Positions 35,493-44,118 of a stretch of 64,000 nucleotides of DNA are shown here, piece after piece (positions within the stretch are counted from its first letter, which is position 1; the number at the start of each line of letters is the position of its first letter). The stretch is from Prosthecobacter dejongeii (lineage in GTDB: Bacteria > Verrucomicrobiota > Verrucomicrobiia > Verrucomicrobiales > Verrucomicrobiaceae): contig NZ_JACHIF010000001.1 of the NCBI RefSeq assembly GCF_014203045.1, positions 124,001 through 188,000 of the forward strand. The letters are read 5' to 3'. The notes under the pieces were generated by a model. That model was not told the origin of the DNA, made no database searches, and saw nothing but the letters and a program-made list of their open reading frames with translations. The position numbers and the translations under genes are program-made.

Positions 35493-35783
35493 TTAGGCAG
35501 CCGTAGGTTTCAGCAGAAGCATCACGTCAGCTTCACTCGAAGTCAAAAGCCGCAGAGGACTGGCATGGGGTACTTCCACCTGATCACCCGCCCGCAACTG
35601 ATGCATACTGCCAGCAATGCGAGCACTGGCCTCTCCAAAGGTGAGGATGACAGTGGCATCCTCTGGAAAGCAAGCCTCAAAGCACAGGCAGCCAGCTTTC
35701 AGACCTAACAGGTGCGCCTGCACACAATCGTTTTGGAACAGGCAGCGGTGGGCGTGGTCGCCGAAATCAAGGGTCCGTCTCAT
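35493..35783 (-). CDS. Small cupin-like protein
   Basis: This 96-residue protein is not firmly recognised. The pattern of short beta strands with SMHQLRAGDQVEVPHASPLRLLTSSEADVMLLLKP is that of the second half of a small cupin barrel, and the first half has HLLGLKAGCLCFEACFPEDATVILTFGEASARI. Metal ligands of a classical cupin are not clearly conserved. It lies 78 bp after the GntP gene on the same strand and may be transcribed with it. Upstream of the efflux operon to the left, 258 bp are free of genes. Confidence 0.6.
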   Translation of the reverse strand: MRRTLDFGDHAHRCLFQNDCVQAHLLGLKAGCLCFEACFPEDATVILTFGEASARIAGSMHQLRAGDQVEVPHASPLRLLTSSEADVMLLLKPTAA

Positions 35784-35861
35784 GCGCCGGACATCGCGCT
35801 TTCTGGCGCTGCATGCTGTGGTGCAAATGCCCGGCTTTGACGGTGAAATGAGGCCCTTTTT

Positions 35862-37232
35862 TTAAAACACCATGTCCAGGCCCCACGCGACAAATAGACC
35901 GGTGATACCCACCAGTGTCTCCGTCACCGTCCAGGTACGGAGCGTCTGGCCCACGGTCATGCCGAGCGTCTCTTTCACGATCCAAAAACCGGCATCGTTG
36001 AGATGCGAAAGAAAGAGAGAACCGCAACCGATGCCGACGACGACAAGCTCAGGGTTCACATTCGGGTTGCCGATGACCAAGGGAGCCACCAAACCGCTAG
36101 CCGCCGTGATGGCTACCGTGGCCGACCCAGTCGCCACACGCACGAGGGCGGCACAGACCCAGCCAAAAACAAGCGGAGGCAGATGTGCTGCCGAGGCCAT
36201 TTGGCCGATGGCGTCCGCCGCACCGCAATCCCTGAGAACGCGGTTAAAACCACCCCCACCACCGACGACAAGCAAGGTCATGCCCACGGCTGCGATGGCT
36301 TTTTCTCCAATCTTGAGCGCCTCGGTCTTGCTGAAACGAAAGACAATGCCAGCAAAGATCACCGAGATTCCAAGAGCCAAGGTGGGATTGCCAATCACTG
36401 TGGTGACACCTCTCACGGGGTGATCCTTAGCAAAGAAAAGCTCGGCAATCGTCTGGCTGAGCAGCAGTAAGATGGGCAGAGCCAAAACGGCGCTGGTGAT
36501 GAAGAGGGAAGGCTTTTCACGAGCTGCCAAAATAGGGTTCACAGGAGGCGGCTCAGGAGTTTCCACATGCACATGCTTCACAGCCCAGCGCGCAAAGATA
36601 GGCCCCGAGATGGCGGCCACAGGGACGGCGGCGAGTAAGACCCAGAGGAGAACCTTGCCAAGATCTGCGCCCAGGGCATCCAGCGCCACGACGGGGCCAG
36701 GATGCGGAGGCATAACACCATGCATGATGGACAGCACTGCCAGCATGGGGATGGCCAGCTTTAAAAAGGGCTCCTTGGTCTCACGAGCTAAGGTCACCAG
36801 GATAGGCACCAGCATCACCAACCCCACCGCAAACCACGTGGTGAGGCCGATGCAAAGGGCGAGCACCATGAGGCACCAGTGGACACGTTTGGGACCAAAC
36901 AGGCGGATCAGCTCCTTCGCCAACACTTCTGCACCACCTGAGGCCGCCAGGAGGCCACCCAGGATGGTCCCTAGACCAAGAACACCAGCGATGCCACCCA
37001 GGGTGGCACCCATGCCGTCCTGAAAGGAGGCCATCGCTTTGGCCGGTCCCATGCCGGAACCCAGACCGATCACCAACCCCGCCATGAGCAGAGCCAGGAA
37101 GGCATTCATGCGCAGCCATGCGATGAGGACAATGAGCACCGCAACGGCGCCCGCAGAGAGATACAGCAGGTGGATGGATTCAGGAGTCACAGCGAAAAAA
37201 GACAGAAAGACAGAAACGCGCCAGATGGTCAA
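35862..37232 (-). CDS. GntP-family gluconate-type permease
   Basis: This 456-residue membrane protein has about twelve hydrophobic helices. Family motifs include AFLALLMAGLVIGLGSGM, the GLGTILGGLLAASGGAEVLA segment, the pore region MPPHPGPVVAL, TGSATVAITAASGL and CGSLFLSHLNDAGFWIVKETLGM. GntP proteins import gluconate or related sugar acids with protons. It overlaps the acetyltransferase gene by 4 bp, so both are expressed together. The exact substrate is not determined; no gluconate kinase gene is nearby. Confidence 0.94.
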   Translation of the reverse strand: MTIWRVSVFLSFFAVTPESIHLLYLSAGAVAVLIVLIAWLRMNAFLALLMAGLVIGLGSGMGPAKAMASFQDGMGATLGGIAGVLGLGTILGGLLAASGGAEVLAKELIRLFGPKRVHWCLMVLALCIGLTTWFAVGLVMLVPILVTLARETKEPFLKLAIPMLAVLSIMHGVMPPHPGPVVALDALGADLGKVLLWVLLAAVPVAAISGPIFARWAVKHVHVETPEPPPVNPILAAREKPSLFITSAVLALPILLLLSQTIAELFFAKDHPVRGVTTVIGNPTLALGISVIFAGIVFRFSKTEALKIGEKAIAAVGMTLLVVGGGGGFNRVLRDCGAADAIGQMASAAHLPPLVFGWVCAALVRVATGSATVAITAASGLVAPLVIGNPNVNPELVVVGIGCGSLFLSHLNDAGFWIVKETLGMTVGQTLRTWTVTETLVGITGLFVAWGLDMVF

Positions 37233-37846
37233 TCCTTCAGCACGTTTTCCTCATTCATGCAGGCCCGCACCTGAGTCAATCGCGCCCGCAAGCTGCTGCC
37301 TGCCGAGTTATCCTCCAGCAAAGATTCGTCCAAAACCAAGGTGGTGAGCCAGTGACGTGGGGCCTCCTGCTCCGTGGCCCCGAGTGCATCCCACCAGGCA
37401 CGCATGGCGACGTTTTCATGCAGGACATGACCGACCAAACGCGTGATGCCAAGACTGCCCGCATGCTCCCAAAGCACAGCCAGCAACAAAGTAGCCACGC
37501 CACGTCCCTGGAATTCATCGGCCACGGTGAAGGAAACTTCGGCCGCGGTGGCGTCTTCTTTTAATCTCCAAAAAGAGGCCCCTCCCACGCCGGGAATGTC
37601 ATCGCGGGTCTGGTGTCGGGCCACCCAGGCGACATGGTCTTTCTGATCGGGAGAGCAGATCTCCTCGATAAGGCGGGGATTCAGTTCACGAACGCGTGTC
37701 CAAAAACGAAAGTAACGAGACTCTGGTGAAAGACGACGAAAGGCCTCGGTGATGAAATCACGATCCTCTGGCCGGATGGAACGCACACACAGAGGTGTGC
37801 CATCCGACAGGGAAAAGCTGAGTTCGCGTTCGGGGTCAAAGGCCAT
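37229..37846 (-). CDS. GNAT-family N-acetyltransferase
   Basis: This 205-residue protein has a GNAT domain with an N-terminal strand VRSIRPEDRDFITEAFRRLSPESRYFRFW, the acetyl-CoA loop motif VADEFQGRGVATLLLAVL, and the C-terminal LVGHVLHENVAMRAWWDALGA. The N-terminal part resembles the acetyltransferase domain of Pat-type lysine acetyltransferases, but there is no acyl-CoA synthetase-like domain. The substrate is unknown. It overlaps the following GntP gene by 4 bp. Confidence 0.87.
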   Translation of the reverse strand: MAFDPERELSFSLSDGTPLCVRSIRPEDRDFITEAFRRLSPESRYFRFWTRVRELNPRLIEEICSPDQKDHVAWVARHQTRDDIPGVGGASFWRLKEDATAAEVSFTVADEFQGRGVATLLLAVLWEHAGSLGITRLVGHVLHENVAMRAWWDALGATEQEAPRHWLTTLVLDESLLEDNSAGSSLRARLTQVRACMNEENVLKD

Positions 37847-37900
37847 GCATCATCCTGTCCCACAGGAAGGGATTTCACAAGATGATGCAAGACAGGATAG

Positions 37901-40900
37901 CTACTTACCAGACGCCCATTTCACGGCATTCGTCAGCAGTATCTGGAAGGCCTCCATGTCATGAACACGTTGGTCATGCCCCAGCGCAATGCCCACCACT
38001 TTTGCCGACGCATGCTGGGTGATCCAGATGCTGGGATGTGGTTTGTTGAATTTATTGCTGGGGCTGGTCTCTGCCAGCACTTCAATGGCCGCGGTGCCTG
38101 CGGGAATTTTCTCGGGCTCCGCATTCATGTAATACAGCTCGTCCTCCACCGTGAAGCTGGCAGGTACGCCTTCCATGATGGGGTGTTCCTTGACCGTCTT
38201 CACCTCGAAGGGATGAATCTTGTCATGGCCCCGGGAGCCACCTCCGACGATCTGGGCATTTAGCTCAGGCCAGCCAGTGAACCCGTACCAGGTGCCAGGA
38301 TGGAGCATGATGATCCCCTTCCCTGCGGCGGCGAAGTCCATGAGAGCTTTGCGATAAGCCGCAGTATCAAAGAACTTCCGATTCACACTGATGACGGCCA
38401 CGTCCGCCTGGGCCAGCTCGCTGGCGGCCTGATCACGATCTTCCGTGTAGTGAACGCTGAACCCGGCAGTCTTCAACGTGGCCACATCCGTGCTGCCGAA
38501 GAAGGTGGCAAAGTTGTGTGAGGAGCCACCGCCAATGACCAGCACCTTAGTCTTGCCCGCTTCCCACTGCGGAGGAGTGGCAGGGACGAGAGGACCATCA
38601 CCTTTACCGCCTTCTTTGGGTTCCACTTGAGCGTTGTCTTTACGGCCAGCCGAGGCATTCGCAGGCGCGAGGCCTTTGCCCTCGATGTCTGCCGTAATGG
38701 CGACGATGACCGGCGCGGTGGGATTGCGTTCGGGGCTTTCCAGGAGGAGCGTTTTGGCCACGCCTCTTTTGGTGAGGTCCATGGAGATCAAACGCATCTG
38801 CTGACCTTGCGTGATGCCTTCCACAAAGTTTGATCCCGGCACTTCCACATTGCGGACATAGTCTGAAAAATGAACGCCATTGAGAAAGGTGAATTCCTCT
38901 TTCTCACCACTGTCGTAAAGCACCGTGGCTTTGAGCACAGGCACCTCATTCTTCACCGCAGGGAAACCCCACCCAGCAATGCCACTGAGCAACTGGAGGC
39001 GTTTGGTTGCGACATGAATGGGCACCTCCACCTTGGCTGGGAACGTCGCACTCTGGCTTTTCGGCGGGCCACCTTTCAGCACGATGAGGTTCGCCCCCGT
39101 GGCGCTTTTTGCCGCATCCTGGATGAAGAAAGGCACCCGATTCACCTGCACATTGCCCAGCTTCGCCAAACGCACCTGACCCTGATTGGCCGCAGGCCCT
39201 GCAAAGACCCCTTCGCGGCTGTCGGCGGTGTAAGCCTCAGCGAGATTTAATATGCGATAGTGCTTGGACGCATCGCCACAGATGAAGGCGAGGATGTCAC
39301 GCAAAGCTTCCGGCCCCAGAGCATCCAGCCCCTCTGGCATCAAGCTGCGGCGGGTGTTTTCGCGCTTATCAATGTCTGCCTTGGCGACCTCGCGTTTGCC
39401 CACCTGCGTGGCCAGCGTGACGGTGGCGGTGTTTTCGCTGGTGATCACGCCTTGCAGGGCCTCACCCTTTTTGGTGGTGATGTTAAAAGCCCAGAAGCTG
39501 GGGTCCACTTCACGGTTCGGATCCACGATGTGGACCAGCAGTTCCGCGGGGCCATGAGCACCCATGCCATCTAGCGGCGGACCCACGGCCACGCCGATGT
39601 CTCCCAGCTTGTGACACACCGCGCAGGCGGCGCTGAAGAGCATCTTGCCATTCACGACATTGCCTGGCTTTTCCACCTCAGGGATCAGCTTGGCGATGAT
39701 GGCATCCTTCGCGGCGTTGTTGATCTTGAAGAGGTCGTTCGCGCGTTTGGCGATCTGTTTGTTCGGATGCGAGCGCAGCCGTGCGACATCGCCGGGGGCG
39801 AAAATTGCGCGGTCGATGCTGCCGACCTTCACGGCATCGAGGAGCGCTCCGGTGGCCTCCGGGCGCTTCACGAGCTGATCAAACAACTCCGAGCGAAGCT
39901 CATTTGGGACCGTTTCATACGCCTTTACGAGCGTGATGGCGACTTCGCCTCCGCTGAGTTCTCCGAGTTGCTGAATGATCTGACGTTTGCCGTTCACATC
40001 ACCATCAGGATCGTTCATAACCACTGAAACCGCAGAGATGGCTTGAGGATCAATCTCCAATGCAGGAATCAACTGCTTGGCCAAAGACTGCCGGGTGCCA
40101 TGTGAAACGGATGTATCCTTTACCTGTGCCACGATGGACGAGATGCGTTGCTTCACCATCTGGCCCAACGATCCGTTTTTGTCCCACTTGCCAATGAGAG
40201 GCAAAACAGCACCAGCCACATCCACGCTAGAACCGGTGAGAAGCTTCTTCAAAGCCTCCCTGAGTGCTGGAGACATCGCGGGAGCTTCATTCATGCTTAT
40301 GGCAATGCCGCGGAGGATGGCGTTCTTCACCGGATCGGCCTTCGCATCGGCGTTGGCACAGGCGGTGATGAGTTTTTCGGCATTCGCGGGCAGCGCGGCG
40401 GGAAGAAGGGCGCTGACGAAATTGGAAAGCGACTCCGGAGACGAGGAAGACAGCGCAGCGGCGATGACTTCTGCGGGTTTGTCGGCTGCGGCGGCGATCA
40501 GGGCGCTGCGAGTCCAGTCATCTTGAGCAGCGGCGAAGTCCTGAATGATCTTGTCGGCATTTGCAGCTTGTTTGGCGGCTTCGTAGGCCCGCAGGGCTTG
40601 GCTGCCTTGAGCACCTTTGGACTCAGGCTTGTTCCGATAAGCCGTGGCGGCAGGCGCTTTAGCCTCCTTGTGCTGCACCTTCCAGATGCGTCCGTAATAA
40701 TGGTCGCGGTCTGGACGGACGGCGGCATTGGCGGGGCCGTGCGTGGGGCCACGGGTGTCATTGTGAATGATGGCTTGGTTGCAGAAGTCCACCACGTAGA
40801 GCGCACCATCCGGACCGACACGGACCTCGATGGGGCGGAACCAAAGGTTGCTGCTGCGGATGAACTCGGTCTGCTCGCGACCAGGCTCGCGCTTGGCCTT

Positions 40901-42862
40901 ATAGGTAACGCCATCTGGCTCCACCATGAAGTGGCTGACGATGTTCAGAGTGGGTTCGGTGGTGAAGTAGCCGTAGTTCCATTTCTGCGGCCAGGCACCA
41001 CCTTCATAGATGGCGCAGCCTGCGGCAGCGGTGTAACTGCCCACCTGGTCAATCTGCACATAGGCCTGCTGCTCCCAGTGCATGGCGGGATAAGTGGGCT
41101 CCTTCGGCAGCATGGCATTCGTGCCGACAACGCCGGGCAACTTGCCCTTGGCCAAAACGTACTCAGGCAGCACCACATGGATGAAGTGATTGCCACTGGT
41201 GGGCTGGGTGTAAAAAACTTGGCCATCGGTGGTGATGTCGAGTCCCCAAGTATTGCCGCCGCGTGAGGCGTATTGCTCAATGGCGCTGCCGTCCGGCTTG
41301 AAGCGTACCACGCCAGCACCGATGGGGCCAAAGCCTTTGCTGCCATCGCCTGACTTCGCATCTTCCGTGCTGGAATAACCATGAGTGGCGTACACCCATC
41401 CGTCCATGCCCCAGCGCATGTTGTTGATCACGGCATGGGTGTCGCGATTGCCCAGGTTGGTATAAATCTTCGTGCGTTTATCGGCCTTGTCATCCCCATC
41501 CGTGTCTTCAAAAAACCAGATGTCTGGGGCGGCACAGACGATGATGCCATTCTTATAAAACACGCTGCTGGTGGCCAGTTCGATCTTGTCGGCAAAGACG
41601 GTCTTTTTGTCCATCACACCATCGCCATCGCTATCTGAAAGGATGGATACACGATCAAGCGGTTCACGCTCGTATTGGCCGGGCTTGATGGAGCCGGAGT
41701 CCTTCCAGGCATCCACATTCGCCTGACGCAGACCATTGGGATACTCCGGTGTCTCCACCACCCACAGACGGCCTTTTTCATCCCAGTCAATGTTCATGGG
41801 TTTATTGATCAGCGGCTCAGCGGCGACCAGGGTGAGATCAAATTCAGGATGTATCTCGAGCTGCTTTGGCATCTCCTGCGGGCGTGGCACACCGCCTTCG
41901 GCGTAACGCAGGGCATCGCCCAACTCATCGGGCTTGCAGAATTCATCCACGTTCTCCCTTTTCCCGGCCCAGGCGATGCCGCGCAGGATGGCGGCCTTGA
42001 TGCCGACATGGGAAAAGTTTTTGTACCAGTGGCCGGGGATGCAGGTGAAGGCACGGTAGGTCGTCGTAGAAGCGGTGCCCTCGCCGCTTGTCTGAGATGT
42101 AGAAGCGGCGCCCCCGCCGCTTTTTTCAGAAGGTTCCCCATCGCCAACACCAGCTGAAGCGACGAGAGAGTCGCTTCTACGCTCGTAAGTCCACATCTGC
42201 GGCTGGATGTCGTAGATGTTCACAGCCTTCTTTTTCGCGACAGCCTCGGCAGCGCGTTGCTGGGCTTCCTTGTTGCCTTTGCCGCCCGTGTCTGCGGCTT
42301 TAGGGGTGTAGGCGGCGGCGAGGATCTTGGCCTCGGGCAGCATGTCCATGTCATAATAGATCTCGTCATCCAGATCGAAGTTCGAGATGTCCTTCGTGAT
42401 CGGGTTTTCGTGATCCGTGAAGTAGAGGCTCATCGGAGCCTCCAGCCACTTCGTGCGGCTGAAGTTCCAGGACCCGCCGATGATCGTCTTAAACCAATCG
42501 TGATCGCGAGAAACCGCCGCCGCATGGATGACCACGAGGCCACCACCTCGCTTCAGGAATTCCATGAGGTTCTTGCGCTCCTCGCCGATTTTGATGTTTC
42601 CAGCCTCCTGGGCGTGGAGGATGAGCACGTCCGTCTTGTCTAGTTGCTCCTTGGTGGGAAATTCCAGGCCGCCATCCGCCTTCGCTCCGCGCTCGTTCAG
42701 CAGGGGCACCCAATCTTTGAGGAATTGAGGGAAATCATGGGCCCCAGGTGCATGGGACTTTTTGCCCGCGCGGATAAAAACCCGCAACGGCTCAGCCGCA
42801 GAGGCAATCTGCGAAAGGCTGAAGGACGAAAGAAAGGCGGCAGCCAGGATGAGACGCTTCAT
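37901..42862 (-). CDS. Giant PVC-type heme-binding dehydrogenase with two ThuA domains
   Basis: This 1653-residue exported protein has a signal peptide (MKRLILAAAFLSSFSLSQIASA). A first ThuA (glutamine-amidotransferase-like) domain follows (about 20-310; KSHAPGAHDFPQFLKDWVPLL, GGGLVVIHAAAVSRDHDWF). Next are a PVC membrane-bound dehydrogenase propeller (about 320-730; LTLVAAEPLINKPMNIDWDEKGRLWVVETPEYPNG) and a helical HEAT-like region. A cytochrome c motif CAVCHKLG lies near residue 1081, followed by LLVHIVDPNREVDPSFW. A second ThuA domain lies at the C-terminus (about 1435-1650; VLVIGGGSSHNFATFFG). Such fusions are known from polysaccharide-degrading PVC bacteria; the substrate is unknown. 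Residues about 228-266 are a Ser/Gly/Ala insertion encoded by palindromic repeats. The start is the ATG at 42862, directly before the signal peptide. Confidence 0.9.
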   Translation of the reverse strand: MKRLILAAAFLSSFSLSQIASAAEPLRVFIRAGKKSHAPGAHDFPQFLKDWVPLLNERGAKADGGLEFPTKEQLDKTDVLILHAQEAGNIKIGEERKNLMEFLKRGGGLVVIHAAAVSRDHDWFKTIIGGSWNFSRTKWLEAPMSLYFTDHENPITKDISNFDLDDEIYYDMDMLPEAKILAAAYTPKAADTGGKGNKEAQQRAAEAVAKKKAVNIYDIQPQMWTYERRSDSLVASAGVGDGEPSEKSGGGAASTSQTSGEGTASTTTYRAFTCIPGHWYKNFSHVGIKAAILRGIAWAGKRENVDEFCKPDELGDALRYAEGGVPRPQEMPKQLEIHPEFDLTLVAAEPLINKPMNIDWDEKGRLWVVETPEYPNGLRQANVDAWKDSGSIKPGQYEREPLDRVSILSDSDGDGVMDKKTVFADKIELATSSVFYKNGIIVCAAPDIWFFEDTDGDDKADKRTKIYTNLGNRDTHAVINNMRWGMDGWVYATHGYSSTEDAKSGDGSKGFGPIGAGVVRFKPDGSAIEQYASRGGNTWGLDITTDGQVFYTQPTSGNHFIHVVLPEYVLAKGKLPGVVGTNAMLPKEPTYPAMHWEQQAYVQIDQVGSYTAAAGCAIYEGGAWPQKWNYGYFTTEPTLNIVSHFMVEPDGVTYKAKREPGREQTEFIRSSNLWFRPIEVRVGPDGALYVVDFCNQAIIHNDTRGPTHGPANAAVRPDRDHYYGRIWKVQHKEAKAPAATAYRNKPESKGAQGSQALRAYEAAKQAANADKIIQDFAAAQDDWTRSALIAAAADKPAEVIAAALSSSSPESLSNFVSALLPAALPANAEKLITACANADAKADPVKNAILRGIAISMNEAPAMSPALREALKKLLTGSSVDVAGAVLPLIGKWDKNGSLGQMVKQRISSIVAQVKDTSVSHGTRQSLAKQLIPALEIDPQAISAVSVVMNDPDGDVNGKRQIIQQLGELSGGEVAITLVKAYETVPNELRSELFDQLVKRPEATGALLDAVKVGSIDRAIFAPGDVARLRSHPNKQIAKRANDLFKINNAAKDAIIAKLIPEVEKPGNVVNGKMLFSAACAVCHKLGDIGVAVGPPLDGMGAHGPAELLVHIVDPNREVDPSFWAFNITTKKGEALQGVITSENTATVTLATQVGKREVAKADIDKRENTRRSLMPEGLDALGPEALRDILAFICGDASKHYRILNLAEAYTADSREGVFAGPAANQGQVRLAKLGNVQVNRVPFFIQDAAKSATGANLIVLKGGPPKSQSATFPAKVEVPIHVATKRLQLLSGIAGWGFPAVKNEVPVLKATVLYDSGEKEEFTFLNGVHFSDYVRNVEVPGSNFVEGITQGQQMRLISMDLTKRGVAKTLLLESPERNPTAPVIVAITADIEGKGLAPANASAGRKDNAQVEPKEGGKGDGPLVPATPPQWEAGKTKVLVIGGGSSHNFATFFGSTDVATLKTAGFSVHYTEDRDQAASELAQADVAVISVNRKFFDTAAYRKALMDFAAAGKGIIMLHPGTWYGFTGWPELNAQIVGGGSRGHDKIHPFEVKTVKEHPIMEGVPASFTVEDELYYMNAEPEKIPAGTAAIEVLAETSPSNKFNKPHPSIWITQHASAKVVGIALGHDQRVHDMEAFQILLTNAVKWASGK
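42066..42180. repeat. Three palindromic repeats inserted in frame in the ThuA gene
   Basis: Three hairpin-forming units share the core GTAGAAGCG. At 42066-42090 the stem is AAGCGG/CCGCTT. At 42099-42122 it is AAGCGGCG/CGCCGCTT with a CCCC loop. At 42156-42180 it is in the opposite orientation, GAAGCGAC/GTCGCTTC, followed by TAC. They resemble REP-like dispersed palindromes. They lie inside the coding sequence without breaking frame. Confidence 0.8.
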
Positions 42863-43060
42863 GGTGGTGGGAAGGATGCTAGGTGATATCAACGGCCCGA
42901 GGGAAGCCTATTCTAACCACGGGGGACTATCGGGAATGCACATGGCGGAAAGCGCCCCCAGGTGACATTTCGATTGCCAAGGTGCCCAGGCTAAAGAGAA
43001 TCGATGCACGTCGTTTTTCCCGACCCCATCCCCAAACCAAACCCGAAACTACGAATTCCT

Positions 43061-44059
43061 ATGGGCAGACCCGTCACTCTCTTCACCGGCCAGTGGGCCG
43101 ACCTCTCCTTTGACACCATGCTGCAGAAGGCCAAGGCCTTTGGTTACGACGGTGTCGAGCTCGCCTGCTGGGGCGACCATTTCGAAGTCGCCAAAGCGGA
43201 TCAGGCCTACTGCGATGCCAAACGCGCTGCACTGAAAGCCGCAGGCCTCCAGTGCCATGCCATCTCCACCCACCTCGTGGGCCAGGCCGTGTGCGACAAT
43301 ATTGACCCTCGCCATGCCCAGATCCTGCCTCCCCACATCTATGGAGATGGCGAACCAGAAGGCGTGCGCCAGCGTGCCGCAGAAGAGATCATCAAAACCG
43401 CCCATGCTGCCAAGCGCTTTGGCGTGAATGTAGTGAATGGTTTCACTGGCAGCTCCATCTGGCATCTGGTCTATTCTTTCCCACCGAATCTGCCAGGCCA
43501 GATTGACGCCGGTTACGCTGACTTTGCGAAACGCTGGATCCCCATCTTCGACGAATTCCAGAAGCTGGGCGTGCGCTTCGCCCTCGAAGTCCACCCAACG
43601 GAAATCGCCTTCGACATCGCCAGTGCTGAGCGCGCCCTCCAGGCTGTGGATTACCACCCCGCCTTCGGTTTCAACTACGACCCAAGCCACTTTGGCTACC
43701 AGGGCGTGGACTATGTGAAGTTCCTCTATAAATTCAGCGATCGCATCTATCACGTGCACATGAAGGACGTGGCCTGGAACCTGGGCGTGGACGCCGGGGT
43801 CTTCGGCGGTCATGTGGACTTCCACAAGCCTAGCCGCTACTGGGACTTCAAGTCCGTGGGCCGTGGCAACATCAACTTCGAGAAAATCATCCGTGCGCTG
43901 AATGACATCAGCTACGGTGGCCCTCTCAGCGTGGAGTGGGAAGACGGCGCGATGGACCGTGAGTTCGGAGCCACCGAATCCGCCGCCTTCGTGAAGAAAC
44001 TCGACTTCCCGCCTTCGAAGATCATCTTCGACGCTCAGTTCGCCGAGAATAGCAAGTAA
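43061..44059 (+). CDS. Sugar phosphate isomerase/epimerase (AP-endonuclease 2 fold)
   Basis: This 332-residue TIM-barrel protein begins [39 protein letters not shown], the usual start of this family. The metal-site segments are visible: [26 protein letters not shown] (Glu), [11 protein letters not shown] (Asp/His), [11 protein letters not shown] (His) and [11 protein letters not shown] (Glu). Family members isomerise or epimerise sugars or inositols in the cytoplasm. The ATG at 43061 is preferred over an upstream in-frame start at 43004 that adds a Pro-rich stretch. It is divergent from the giant ThuA dehydrogenase gene with 198 bp between, suggesting a shared sugar-catabolic function. Confidence 0.93.
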   Translation: MGRPVTLFTGQWADLSFDTMLQKAKAFGYDGVELACWGDHFEVAKADQAYCDAKRAALKAAGLQCHAISTHLVGQAVCDNIDPRHAQILPPHIYGDGEPEGVRQRAAEEIIKTAHAAKRFGVNVVNGFTGSSIWHLVYSFPPNLPGQIDAGYADFAKRWIPIFDEFQKLGVRFALEVHPTEIAFDIASAERALQAVDYHPAFGFNYDPSHFGYQGVDYVKFLYKFSDRIYHVHMKDVAWNLGVDAGVFGGHVDFHKPSRYWDFKSVGRGNINFEKIIRALNDISYGGPLSVEWEDGAMDREFGATESAAFVKKLDFPPSKIIFDAQFAENSK

Positions 44060-44074
44060 GCAGCACAAACTTTG

Positions 44075-44118
44075 AGCCTGTTCAGGAAGTGCCCCAAGCC
44101 TTACTGGACAGGCTTTTT
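44075..44118 (+). terminator. Long-stem terminator after the isomerase gene
   Basis: An 11-bp stem (AGCCTGTTCAG with CTGGACAGGCT, one G-U pair) has an 18-nt loop and is followed by a short T-run at 44115-44118. It lies between convergent genes, overlapping the stop of the minus-strand neighbour. Confidence 0.6.

Noticed and set aside
40148-41266. A 372-residue open frame opposite the giant ThuA dehydrogenase gene
   Set aside because: It is an antisense shadow of a clearly conserved propeller region, with no family match or start context.
42066-42180. The repeat cluster as a CRISPR array
   Set aside because: The units are unequal, in both orientations, closely spaced and inside a coding region. 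There are no regular spacers or cas genes.
43049-44068. A 339-residue open frame opposite the sugar isomerase gene
   Set aside because: It is an antisense shadow of a conserved TIM-barrel gene with high GC3.
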